Below, one piece after another: positions 16,404-25,159 of a DNA stretch of 64,000 bases (position 1 is the first letter of the stretch; the number at the start of each line of letters is the position of its first letter). This DNA is from JADJOM01 sp963817435 (GTDB lineage: Bacteria > Gemmatimonadota > Gemmatimonadetes > Gemmatimonadales > GWC2-71-9): contig CAWFNY010000003.1 of NCBI GenBank assembly GCA_963817435.1, positions 62,001-126,000 on the forward strand, read 5' to 3'. A program made the position numbers and the translations under genes. The notes under the pieces are model-generated. The model did no database searches, was not told the DNA's origin, and saw only the letters and a program-made list of their open reading frames with translations.

Positions 16404-17440
16404 AAGTTGCCATATTGTTCGATGGTGGTTGGGACACCTGGGAACCGAAAGACGTCGCCTCGGTCCTGGACAGCGCCAAGGAAGTACAATCCGCCCTCCG
16501 CAGCCGCGGCTGGGAGACCTGCCTGGTCCCAGTTCGCGCCCCCAACGATTTCAGCTGGCTCCCCAAGGTTCGCCGCGCCGATGCCGTCTTCAATCTTTGC
16601 GAAGGGATCGGCGGCCATTCGAAGTTCGAGGACTTCGTCGTCGCGACGCTGGAACTGACCGGGATCCCCTATACCGGCTGCAAGCCCTGGGCGGTGACGG
16701 TGGCACACCGGAAGCACGTCTCCAACACCCTGCTCGCCCGGAGCGGCACCCCGATCCCGCGCTACGTCCTGTCCAACGGCAACAAGGTCCCGGCCGACCT
16801 CACCCTGCCGGTCATCGTGAAGCCGGCGGCGGAAGACGCGAGCAACGGGATCGACTCCGGCTCGGTCTGTACCACCAAGCGCGCGCTCAAGAAGCGGATC
16901 GCCGAGATGGTGGAGCAGTGGGACGAGGTGCTGATCCAGGAGTACGTCGCGGGACGCGAGTTCAACGTCGGCTTCATCGGCGACCAGGTGCTCCCGATCG
17001 CGGAGCTCTGCTTCGACAACATGCCCGAGGGCAGCTGGCCGATCCTCACCTACGCCGCCAAGTGGGACACGGGGAGCCCCGAAGACCTGGGTTCGGTTCC
17101 GGTCTGTCCGGCCGACGTCACTCCCGAAATCCAGAAGCGGATCGTCGCGGTGGCCCGCCAGGCCTGGGAAGATCTGTGCGGCGCCGAAGGGTATGGCCGG
17201 GTGGACCTCCGCGTGGACGCCGCGGGACAGCCGTTCGTCCTCGAGGTCAATCCGAACCCTGATATCTCGGACTCGGCCGGCCTCTCCCGCATGGCCAAGG
17301 CGAACGGCTGGGACTACGACGAGCTGGTCTGCCGCATCGTCGACGAGGCGCTTTCGCGCTCCTCCTCGCGCCAGGCCGCGGTGGCCCTGGCGAGCGGCGC
17401 GCCCGGCAACGGAGCCACGGCCAGCCTTCCGCCCTCATGA
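16400..17440 (+). CDS. D-Ala-D-Ala ligase-like ATP-grasp enzyme (second of a pair)
   Basis: 346 residues from TTG 16400, which overlaps the stop of the previous ligase; GGAGG lies eight bases upstream. Core motifs: LPVIVKPAAEDASNGIDSGS, VLIQEYVAGREFNVGFIGD, YAAKWDTGSPED, GRVDLRVDAAGQPFVLEVNPNPDI. As in its neighbour the N-terminal SxEREVS loop of true Ddl is missing (it reads VAILFDGGWDTWEPKD). Overlap coupling suggests the two ligases act together, possibly as successive peptide-bond steps or as a heteromer. A low-complexity tail of about 25 residues ends the protein. Confidence 0.88.
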   Translation: MKVAILFDGGWDTWEPKDVASVLDSAKEVQSALRSRGWETCLVPVRAPNDFSWLPKVRRADAVFNLCEGIGGHSKFEDFVVATLELTGIPYTGCKPWAVTVAHRKHVSNTLLARSGTPIPRYVLSNGNKVPADLTLPVIVKPAAEDASNGIDSGSVCTTKRALKKRIAEMVEQWDEVLIQEYVAGREFNVGFIGDQVLPIAELCFDNMPEGSWPILTYAAKWDTGSPEDLGSVPVCPADVTPEIQKRIVAVARQAWEDLCGAEGYGRVDLRVDAAGQPFVLEVNPNPDISDSAGLSRMAKANGWDYDELVCRIVDEALSRSSSRQAAVALASGAPGNGATASLPPS

Positions 17441-17976
17441 GTTCCCGCGTTCGCCCTCGTCTCCGGGATCTGACGAGCGCCGACGCGGACCGAGTTCTCG
17501 AAATCACCCGCGAGACCGGCGTCTTCCGAGAGGAAGAGCTCGGCATCGCGGGTGAGGTCTTTGCCGACTGTGTGAATCATCCGGGACCGAGTGGTGGGTC
17601 TGAGACTGTGGGAGCCGCCATTAATGGCGGCACCCACAGTCTCAGACCTTACTACGGCCTCGGTGCGGAGCTCGAGGGGCGGCTGGTGGGATGGATCTGC
17701 TGGGGAGCGACGCCGTGCACCGAACGGACCTGGGATCTCTACTGGCTCGCGGTGGATCCGGCCGCGCAGGGCCATGGCGTGGGCACGGCGCTGACCGTGG
17801 AGATGGAACGCCGGCTCACCGGCGTCGCGCGGCTGATCTCGATCGACACCTCCGGTCGCCCGGACTACACGCCGACCCGCGATTTCTATCTGGCGCGCGG
17901 CTATCAGGCCGTCGCGCGGGTCCCTGATTTCTACGCCCCCGGCGACGACCAGGTGATTTTCACCAAGAGGCTGTAG
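17437..17976 (+). CDS. GNAT acetyltransferase carrying an in-frame palindrome
   Basis: 179 residues; the ATG overlaps the stop of the second ligase (ATGA). GNAT acetyl-CoA site: YWLAVDPAAQGHGVGTALTVEMERRL (the V-x-P and Q/R-x-x-G-x-G/A loop), then a C-terminal RDFYLARGYQAVARVPDFY. Residues 54-71 are encoded by the 52-bp palindrome at 17597-17648 and fall between the first helices and the strand LEGRLVGWICWGATPC, where related enzymes have only a short linker. The gene stays open through it, so it may still be active. Its role is probably to acetylate an amine made by the upstream ligases; this is inference from the operon. Confidence 0.88.
   Translation: MSSRVRPRLRDLTSADADRVLEITRETGVFREEELGIAGEVFADCVNHPGPSGGSETVGAAINGGTHSLRPYYGLGAELEGRLVGWICWGATPCTERTWDLYWLAVDPAAQGHGVGTALTVEMERRLTGVARLISIDTSGRPDYTPTRDFYLARGYQAVARVPDFYAPGDDQVIFTKRL
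17597..17648. repeat. 52-bp palindromic element inside a coding gene
   Basis: Arms of 26 bases with a single A-A mismatch: outer arms of 16 (17597-17612 and 17633-17648, beginning GGTCTGAGACTGTGGG) and the inner perfect palindrome GCCGCCATTAATGGCGGC (17614-17631). It is read in frame by the GNAT gene. No second copy is seen in this window. It looks like a mobile palindrome, comparable in kind to coding-region palindromic elements known in some bacteria. Confidence 0.9.
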
Positions 17977-18228
17977 CGTCGTCGCGGCCCCGACCGGCGA
18001 CGGAAGTGTGACCCGCGGTCAGGATTCCGCTGCATCCCGTCTGGAGCTGCCGACGCTCACGGTGCCGCGTTGCCGTTTGACGACCAGCGCACTGCGTGCC
18101 ACATTGCGCTGGGCTCCATCCCTCGGGCGCCCCCCAACGCACACCAGTCTTGCACCCGCAGCAGCCGGGCGCGTCCGCGCCGCGGCACCCGTTCCGCAGC
18201 AGTTGATCCCCCAGTCCGGGAGCATCGC

Positions 18229-21200
18229 ATGTTCCGTGAGCTACAGAGCAGGAGCGTTCGTGTCGGCCTCGCCCTGGTCGCACTGCTTGCCGGCGCCTTC
18301 GCGTCCGCAAGCGCCCAGGCCCAGAACGGCCGTCTAGGCGGCACGGTCACCGATCAAGCCACCGGCGCCGGCCTCGACGGCGCGCGGGTGATCGTGACCG
18401 GCACCCCCATCATCGTCACCACTGATGCGTCAGGGAAATACGCGGTGCGCAGCATCGCGCCGGGTACCTACGAAGTCCGTGCCCTCAGGATCGGGTACAA
18501 GCCGCAGGTGCATTCGGTCACCATCGGCCCGAACGAGACCGCGGCGCTGGACTTCGGGCTGACGGTGGCCCCGGTGCAGCTCGACGAGATCGTCACCACG
18601 GCCACGGGCGAGCAGCGCAAGCTCGAGGTCGGTCACGCCGTGTCGTCGATCGATGCGGCCAGCATCGCCGCCGAGCAGCCGATCACCTCGGTGACGGACC
18701 TGATCTCGGGTCGGGCGGCGGGCGTGCAGGTGCTCAAGAGCAGCGGCACCACCGGCACCGGCGCCCGCATCCGGATCCGGGGCGCCAACAGCATCTCGCT
18801 CTCCAACGAGCCGCTCTACTATATCGATGGCGTCCGGCTGGAAAGCTCGGCGTCCTCGAGCACGCTCGACATCGGCGGGTTTGGCGCCGGCGATCCCCGG
18901 ACCAACGGCCCGTCCCGCCTCAACGACCTCAACCCCGACGATATCGAGTCGATCGAGATCGTGAAGGGGCCGGCGGCGGCCACCCTCTACGGCATCCAGG
19001 CCTCGAACGGCGTGGTCCGTATCACGACCAAGAAGGGCCATGCCGGCCGCGCCAAGTGGAACTTCTTCGCCGAAAATGGCGCGGTCCATGACGGCAACAA
19101 GTACCCGCTGAACTACTTCGGCCTCGACTCCACCGCGGCCACCGGCCCCAGCTGGAACAACTACTGCACGCTGCAGGCCCAGATCGACGGCAGCTGCACC
19201 CAGACGGGCGTGCTCAAGTACTCGCCGCTGCAGAACCCGGCCACCCGCCCGCTCAAGACCGGCCTGCGCCAGCAGTATGGCAGCAGCGTCTCCGGCGGCA
19301 CCGATCAGATGAACTACTTCCTCTCCGGCACCTACGAGAACGAGGATGGCGTCTTCCGGCTGCCGAAGCTGGAAGAAGACTCCATCCGACGGGTGATGGG
19401 GACGGTGCCGTCCACGCAGATCCGGCCGAACGCCCTCGAGCGGGTCAGCGTCCGCGCCAATGTCGGCGCGAACGTGAGCCGCAACTCGGAGATCAGCGCG
19501 ACCCTCGGCTATCTATCCAGCAAGTCGCGCTTTGTGGAGAATGACAACAGCGTGCTCACGATCACCGGCAGCGCGGAGACCTCCACCAACCCGCCGGACG
19601 TGATGAGCGGCTGGTACTACACCCCCGCGCAGCTCTTCGCGGAACTCGCCTCCCAGGGCGTGAGCCGCTTCACCGGCGGCGTCACCTACACCTGGCGGCC
19701 GCAGACCTGGCTCTCGACCCGCGCCACCGTAGGCTACGACGTGACCAGCCGGCGGGACCTGCAATTCTTCCCCACCGGACAGGTGGCGCCCCAGGACCAG
19801 AACAACGACGGACTGCTGCACGACAACCGGTTCCAGATCTCGCAGACCAGCGTCGATCTGGCCGCCACCGCGCAGACCAACCTGAGCAAGAACATCGGCT
19901 CGAAGACCTCCGTTGGCGGCCAGTTCTTCCGGGATCTCACCGAGGGCACCCTCGCCACCGGGCGCGGGCTCGCCGTCGGCTCCTCGACGATCACCGGTGC
20001 CCGGCAGACGGAGGCCACCAGTTCGAGCATCGAGGCGCGGTCCCTCGGTCTCTTTGTGGACGAGGAGATTTCCTACAAGCAGCGGCTCTTCCTGGATGGC
20101 GCGCTCCGGTTCGATGGCAACAGCGCCTTCGGCCGGAACTTCAAGACGACCACCTATCCGAAGGCCAGCCTCTCCTGGCTGGTCTCCAATGAGCCGTTCT
20201 TCCACGTCAGCGCCCTCAACACCCTCCGGCTCCGCGCCGCACTCGGCGCCTCCGGCCGGCGGCCCGGCACCACCGATGCCGTCCGGTTCTTCCAGCCGGT
20301 CAGCGCCAAGCGGGCGGGCCAGGGCCTCGCGGGCCTCACCATCGGCGGACTCGGCAATCCGAACCTCAAGCCCGAGCGGTCGCGGGAACTCGAGCTCGGC
20401 TTCGACACCGACCTGCTCTCGAGCAGGCTGTCGCTGGAGTTCACCTACTTCAACAAGCTGACCAGCGATGCGCTCATCCTGAAGCCGGTCATCTCGTCGG
20501 CGGGTGAAGTGCAGAGCTCGTTCGACAACCTGGGCCGGGTGAGCAACAAGGGCGCGGAGCTCGCGGTGAACATGCGCCTGCTCGACAAGCCCTCACTCAC
20601 CTGGGACATGCAGCTCAGCGGGTCGATCGTGCACAACAAGATCCTCAAGCTGGGCGTGCCGCCGTTCTACGTCCCCGGCAGCTTCTACCAGCGTCACGTG
20701 CAGGGCTATCCGGCCGGCGGCTTCTGGGGCGGCACGGTGACCTACAACGACGCCAACAACGACCACATCATCGATGCCAGCGAGATCACGGTCGACACCA
20801 CGCTCCGGTATCTCGGCCCGGCCCTGCCGACGCGCGAGGCCTCGCTCAACAGCAGCATCTCCTTCTTCCACAATCGGGTCCGCCTGGGCACCCAGTTCGA
20901 CTACCGCGGCGGCCAGCGGGTGGACAACTCGATCGAGAACTACCGCTGCTACGTCGGCAACTGCCGCGGGCTGGTCGACAAGAAGGCTCCGCTCCGGGAG
21001 CAGGCGCTCGCGCAGGCGGCGTTCACCGGGTACTCGGGGCTGATCGTCTTCGACGAACCCGGCTGGTTCATCAAGCTGCGGGAGCTGTCACTCACCTTCT
21101 ACGCCCCCGACCACTGGGCCAGGGCCATCGGGGCGAGCACGGCGAGCCTGACGCTCTCGGGGCGCAACCTGTGGACCATCACCGATTATTCCGGCGTCGA

Positions 21201-21303
21201 TCCTGAAGTCAACGCCTTTGGGCAGGACAATTTCTCGAGCAGCGACTTCGAATCCCAGCCGCAGGTCCAGTACTGGATCGCGCGCGTCAACGTCGGCTTC
21301 TGA
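18229..21303 (+). CDS. SusC/RagA-like TonB-dependent outer-membrane receptor
   Basis: 1024 residues from ATG 18229 behind GGGAG; earlier in-frame codons to 18070 lack a signal. Signal peptide ends at ASASAQAQ. Then a carboxypeptidase regulatory-like domain (about 30-110: GRLGGTVTDQATGAGLDGARV...), the plug domain (LISGRAAGVQVLKSSGTTGTGARIRIRGANS, DDIESIEIVKGPAAATLYG), and a large beta-barrel ending in LSGRNLWTITDYSG and a final aromatic strand (IARVNVGF). It imports a glycan or other bulky nutrient with TonB energy. It overlaps the SusD-like gene by one base. Confidence 0.95.
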   Translation: MFRELQSRSVRVGLALVALLAGAFASASAQAQNGRLGGTVTDQATGAGLDGARVIVTGTPIIVTTDASGKYAVRSIAPGTYEVRALRIGYKPQVHSVTIGPNETAALDFGLTVAPVQLDEIVTTATGEQRKLEVGHAVSSIDAASIAAEQPITSVTDLISGRAAGVQVLKSSGTTGTGARIRIRGANSISLSNEPLYYIDGVRLESSASSSTLDIGGFGAGDPRTNGPSRLNDLNPDDIESIEIVKGPAAATLYGIQASNGVVRITTKKGHAGRAKWNFFAENGAVHDGNKYPLNYFGLDSTAATGPSWNNYCTLQAQIDGSCTQTGVLKYSPLQNPATRPLKTGLRQQYGSSVSGGTDQMNYFLSGTYENEDGVFRLPKLEEDSIRRVMGTVPSTQIRPNALERVSVRANVGANVSRNSEISATLGYLSSKSRFVENDNSVLTITGSAETSTNPPDVMSGWYYTPAQLFAELASQGVSRFTGGVTYTWRPQTWLSTRATVGYDVTSRRDLQFFPTGQVAPQDQNNDGLLHDNRFQISQTSVDLAATAQTNLSKNIGSKTSVGGQFFRDLTEGTLATGRGLAVGSSTITGARQTEATSSSIEARSLGLFVDEEISYKQRLFLDGALRFDGNSAFGRNFKTTTYPKASLSWLVSNEPFFHVSALNTLRLRAALGASGRRPGTTDAVRFFQPVSAKRAGQGLAGLTIGGLGNPNLKPERSRELELGFDTDLLSSRLSLEFTYFNKLTSDALILKPVISSAGEVQSSFDNLGRVSNKGAELAVNMRLLDKPSLTWDMQLSGSIVHNKILKLGVPPFYVPGSFYQRHVQGYPAGGFWGGTVTYNDANNDHIIDASEITVDTTLRYLGPALPTREASLNSSISFFHNRVRLGTQFDYRGGQRVDNSIENYRCYVGNCRGLVDKKAPLREQALAQAAFTGYSGLIVFDEPGWFIKLRELSLTFYAPDHWARAIGASTASLTLSGRNLWTITDYSGVDPEVNAFGQDNFSSSDFESQPQVQYWIARVNVGF

Positions 21304-22652
21304 TGAGGCGAACGATGCTTACCAGCCCTCGCAGCGCGTTCGGCGCGCTCACACTCCTCGGCATCCTGTCCCTGACGGGATGCGGCCTGCTGGATACGAC
21401 CCAGCCCGACATCGTCCAGCCCAACCAGCTCAACTCGCCCCAGGGCGCGGAGGCGCGCCGGGCCGGCGCGCTCCACGACTTCGTCTTTGCCCGTGACGGT
21501 GACGGCAGCCAGTTCGGCACCGAAGGCCTGCTGGTGCTCACCGGCGACATGGCGGACGAATTCGCGCACTCCGGGTTCATTCCGTCGACGGTCGAATTCG
21601 ACCAGCGGCTCGTCGCGACGAACAACGGCAGCCTGGAAGACATCTTCTTCCGGCTGCACAAGGCCCGGACCGGCGCCGAGGCCGCGGCGGCGGCACTGGA
21701 GAAGTACGCCGAGGATCCCACCACCAATGCCGGCATCCCGGAGATGCTGAGCCTGGCCGGATACACCTACGTGCTGTTCGCCGAAGACTTCTGCTCCGGC
21801 GTGCCGTACAGCAGCGTGCAGAACGGCGTCGTTGCTCCGGGCACCACCGATTCCACCGTGGGGTCTCTGCGGCACGCGATTGCCCGGTTCGACTCGGCCC
21901 TCGCCGCTCCGGCCATCACCGTGGACCCCGACATCCAGTATCTCGCGCAGGTCGGAAAGGCGCGGGCGCTGCTCAATCTCGGCCTCTACGACTCGGCCGC
22001 GATCGCAGTGCAGGGCGTTCCGACGTCGTTCGCCTACTACACGGAGCATGACGCCTCACCCCTGAGCCTCGCCAACGCCATCTTCGTCTACGGCGTTTCC
22101 GGGCCCTCCGGCGGCACCATCTCCATGGCCGACAGCGAAGGCGGCGTGGGGCTTCCCTTCCGGACCGCGAACGATCCGCGGGTGCCGTTCGTCGACACCG
22201 GCCACCTCGGACTCGACCAGACCACGCCGCAGTTCGACATCATGAAGTACCCCGATATCGGCTCCTCCGTCAGCCTCGCTGACGGCATCGAAGCCAGGCT
22301 CATCGAGGCGGAGGCGGCCCTGCAGGCAAACAACATTCCCGGCATGAGCTCAATCCTCGACGGCCTTCGGGGCGGAATCGGCCTGCCGAATCTCCCCGCT
22401 CCGGCGACCGCCGCCGAGGCACGGGATCAGCTCTTCAGCGAGCGGGCGTTCTGGATGTATGCGACGGGGCACCGTCTCGGTGACCTCCGCCGGCTGGTCC
22501 GGCAGTACGGCCTCAGCGTGAACGCGGTGTACCCGACCGGCAGCTACCTCCGCGGCGGATCGTACGGCACCCGGGTCTCGTTTCCGGTCCCGGCGTCGGA
22601 GGATCAGAACCGCAACTTCGACCGGACCAAGTGTGATCCCGACACGCCCTGA
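21303..22652 (+). CDS. SusD/RagB-like surface lipoprotein
   Basis: 449 residues, ATG overlapping the receptor stop (TGATG). Lipobox LSLTGC at the N-terminus. Helical, TPR-rich SusD fold: repeated pairs such as FRLHKARTGAEAAAAALEKY, QYLAQVGKARALLNLGLYDSAA and the C-terminal RAFWMYATGHRLGDLRRLVRQY typical of the family end. It caps the barrel of the upstream receptor and binds the ligand at the cell surface. No glycosidase lies next to the pair, so the ligand cannot be named; peptides or small glycans are equally possible. Confidence 0.92.
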   Translation: MRRTMLTSPRSAFGALTLLGILSLTGCGLLDTTQPDIVQPNQLNSPQGAEARRAGALHDFVFARDGDGSQFGTEGLLVLTGDMADEFAHSGFIPSTVEFDQRLVATNNGSLEDIFFRLHKARTGAEAAAAALEKYAEDPTTNAGIPEMLSLAGYTYVLFAEDFCSGVPYSSVQNGVVAPGTTDSTVGSLRHAIARFDSALAAPAITVDPDIQYLAQVGKARALLNLGLYDSAAIAVQGVPTSFAYYTEHDASPLSLANAIFVYGVSGPSGGTISMADSEGGVGLPFRTANDPRVPFVDTGHLGLDQTTPQFDIMKYPDIGSSVSLADGIEARLIEAEAALQANNIPGMSSILDGLRGGIGLPNLPAPATAAEARDQLFSERAFWMYATGHRLGDLRRLVRQYGLSVNAVYPTGSYLRGGSYGTRVSFPVPASEDQNRNFDRTKCDPDTP

Positions 22653-22676
22653 TCGAGTGGCGTGACACGCAGCACG

Positions 22677-22711
22677 ACGGCCGGCGCGGATCGCTGATCC
22701 ACGCCGGCCGT
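22677..22711 (+). terminator. Terminator of the SusC/SusD operon
   Basis: ACGGCCGGCG (22677-22686) pairs with CGCCGGCCGT (22702-22711); inside, GGATC and GATCC pair around GCT. TTTCG follows. It sits 24 bases after the SusD-like stop and before a convergent gene. Confidence 0.85.
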
Positions 22712-22741
22712 TTCGCATGTTCCGCCAGCGCTGTCCCTGCG

Positions 22742-23116
22742 TCAGTAGACGGCGGCGTTCGATTGCGAGAGGCTGCTTTCGATGGTCCAGACCACCAGCG
22801 CGCCGGGACGCACGCTGAGCACCTCGGTCCGGATCAGGCTCGATGCCCCGATAGGATCGGCGACCAGCAGCAGCGTTCCGGTGGCGACGCGCCTCCAGGG
22901 AAGAAAGAACACGGTCGTGTTTTCGCCCCCGGCGAGGCCGATCCGGGAGCGGTGACCCCGCTCATCGAAGTAGACGACCACATCGGAGAAGTTGTGGTTG
23001 ACCACCCGGATGGCGATCTCGCTGGAATTCGGATCGGCCTCGACCTCGGGACTGGCCCGGTGATGACACGCCGCGACACCGAGCAGCAGACAGCAGAGCA
23101 GCAGGGCCATCCTCAT
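22742..23116 (-). CDS. Small putative lipoprotein
   Basis: 124 residues; ATG 23116 behind GAGGGAGG. N-terminus MRMALLLCCLLLGVAAC is a lipoprotein signal. The mature domain is beta-rich: SEIAIRVVNHNFSDVVVYFDERGHRSRIGLAGG, then VATGTLLLVADPIGASSLIRTEVLSVRPGALVVWTI, an immunoglobulin-like or extracellular sandwich. No family assigned. It lies 14 bases downstream of the amidohydrolase on the same strand and is likely co-transcribed. Confidence 0.75.
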   Translation of the reverse strand: MRMALLLCCLLLGVAACHHRASPEVEADPNSSEIAIRVVNHNFSDVVVYFDERGHRSRIGLAGGENTTVFFLPWRRVATGTLLLVADPIGASSLIRTEVLSVRPGALVVWTIESSLSQSNAAVY

Positions 23117-23130
23117 GGTGGGTCCCTCCC

Positions 23131-24429
23131 TCAGCGCAGCGCCTTGCCATCCTGCTTGATGATCTGACCGCCCTTCATCACGAAGGGGACGTCGCCGAAG
23201 CGGCCGAGATCGGCGAGCGCATCGCCCTTCACGGCGATGAGGTCGGCGTACTTCCCGGGGGCCAGCGAGCCGACGTCGCCATCCCAGTACATCATCCGTG
23301 CGGCATTGATCGTCGCCGACTGGATCGCCTGCATCGGTGTCATCCCGTACTTCACCATGTAGGGCAGCTGCCGCGCATTGAGGCCGTGGGGATAGACGCC
23401 GCTATCGGTGCCGTAGGCCAGGTTGATGCCCATCGCGACGGCCTTCCGGAAGGCGGTACGCTGGGTCTCGGTGGTCTCGCGATTCTTGCGGAGGATCTCG
23501 TCGGACCAGTGATCCCGGGTCCCCACCGAGTCGATGTAGTCGCCGTTCCAGATATCGGCGACCAGCCAGGTCCCGTGGTCCTTCATGATCTGCAGCGCTT
23601 CATCGTCGGCGAGCGAACCATGTTCGATCGACCGCACCCCCGCCCGCGCCGCCCGCTTGATCCCCTCCGCGCCATGCGCGTGGGCCGCGACGAAGGTGCC
23701 GTAGTTGGCCGCTTCTTCCACGGCGGCACGGATCTCCTCCTCCGTGTATTCGGGCGCCCCTGGCCTGGTACCCGGAGTGAGGACCGCACCGGTCGCAATG
23801 ATCTTGATGAAGTCGGCGCCGGCATTGAGGATCTCGCGCACCCGCTGCCGCACCTCGGGAACGGAGTTGGCGACGCCGCGCCGGAAATCGGCCGGGACCA
23901 CCACATCTGGAGCGAGTCCGGTGATTTCGCCGCCGCCGCTGGACACGGTGACGTAAGCGCCGGCGACCTTCATTCGCGGGCCGATGACCGTTCCGTCGTT
24001 AATCGCGTTGCGAAGGGCGATATCGGTGAAGCCGCGATAGACGCCGACATCACGCGTGGTGGTGAAGCCGGCGAGCAGGGTCGCGCGGGCGTTCCGCACC
24101 CCCCAGAACGCGCTCTGCGCCGCCGAGATGGTGAGCGGATCGGCGGCGCTGTTCGATTCGATCGGATCGGCGATGTGGGTGTGGCAGTCGATCAGCCCCG
24201 GCGACACCGTGTAGGCCGACAGATCGATGACCGTGGCACCCCTCGGAATCGGGGCGCCCGCCGGCTGCACCGACTCGACCCGCTCACCCCGGACGAGGAT
24301 TACCTGATTGGCGCGAACCTCTCCGCGCTCCACATCGATGAAGCGCCCGGCCCGGATCGCCGTGACATCCTGCGCCGCGACGGGGCCGGCAATGAAGGAG
24401 AGACTCAGCAGCAGCGTGGCAGCGCGCAT
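23131..24429 (-). CDS. Secreted amidohydrolase
   Basis: 432 residues with signal peptide MRAATLLLSLSFIAGPVAAQ. Metal site complete: HTH in LIDCHTHIADP, a lysine in FIKIIATGAV (carbamylated ligand), histidines in AAHAHGAEG and SIEHGSL, and the aspartate in AYGTDSGVYPHG. The C-terminal block is MYWDGDVGSLAPGKYADLIAVKGDAL. This is the imidazolonepropionase/prolidase-like group common in soil bacteria; it hydrolyses cyclic amides or Xaa-Pro type bonds in the periplasm. It resembles the truncated gene at the left edge. The small lipoprotein gene follows it. Confidence 0.93.
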   Translation of the reverse strand: MRAATLLLSLSFIAGPVAAQDVTAIRAGRFIDVERGEVRANQVILVRGERVESVQPAGAPIPRGATVIDLSAYTVSPGLIDCHTHIADPIESNSAADPLTISAAQSAFWGVRNARATLLAGFTTTRDVGVYRGFTDIALRNAINDGTVIGPRMKVAGAYVTVSSGGGEITGLAPDVVVPADFRRGVANSVPEVRQRVREILNAGADFIKIIATGAVLTPGTRPGAPEYTEEEIRAAVEEAANYGTFVAAHAHGAEGIKRAARAGVRSIEHGSLADDEALQIMKDHGTWLVADIWNGDYIDSVGTRDHWSDEILRKNRETTETQRTAFRKAVAMGINLAYGTDSGVYPHGLNARQLPYMVKYGMTPMQAIQSATINAARMMYWDGDVGSLAPGKYADLIAVKGDALADLGRFGDVPFVMKGGQIIKQDGKALR

Positions 24430-24719
24430 GGGGCCTGGGCACCGGCGGGGGTTGAAGGAGAACGTCCAGCGCTTCCTGTCTCCCCCAACTCTACCGCCAG
24501 TCCCGCCGACCGACTAGCCCGCGACCGGCGATGTGTCGAACTCGCGTCACCGGACTGCTTCGTTACCGTCACCGCCGGGCCGGTGACCGCGACGCCCCTG
24601 GAACGGAGACGAGACATCCCGGCGGGTCCGCGATCAGGGGTTCGGTGAGAAGTGCCTGTTCCCCCGCTGGCGCAGAACCCGGCCGGAACCGGACATCCCC
24701 CAATCGCTGGGGCCCCTGC

Positions 24720-24869
24720 CTAGACGACCCGCCTGCCGGATATGATCCGAACCAGGAAGACCACGATGGCGGCGACCAGCAGAATGTGAATCAGCCCGCC
24801 CATGGTGTAGCTGCTCACCATGCCCAGAACCCAGAGAATCAGCAGAATGATGGCGATCGTTTCCAGCAT
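24720..24869 (-). CDS. Lmo0937-type small membrane protein (DUF5670)
   Basis: 49 residues from ATG 24869, behind GGGAGCG; a start 13 codons earlier is less likely. The sequence (MLETIAIILLILWVLGMVSS, then YTMGGLIHILLVAAIVVFLV, then RIISGRR) is that of a very widespread two-helix membrane peptide. Function is unknown; relatives are often stress-induced. It lies alone, with 290-bp spacers on both sides that hold nothing else recognisable. Confidence 0.85.
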   Translation of the reverse strand: MLETIAIILLILWVLGMVSSYTMGGLIHILLVAAIVVFLVRIISGRRVV

Positions 24870-25159
24870 GGATTCGCTCCCGCGTGTGGGTTCCGGCGCC
24901 GGGATCACCGACCGATCTCATCCCGCCCGAGGGCCGAAAGCACGGAAACGGTGCCCACCGACGCGTGCGTCGTCCGGTGCACCGTCTCCTTGTGAGGCAG
25001 ATCCTCAATCGGCACGGGTGGTTCCGCCGGGAACCGTTGTCTGCACCGGGTCAGTCAGGCTCCCGGCGCAGCACAAACTTGGGTCGGACACGTGGTAGAG
25101 GCAATAAATAGCACGATGGAGATGTAGCTAGATCCTAGGAGCGATTGTGCGGCGCTGCG

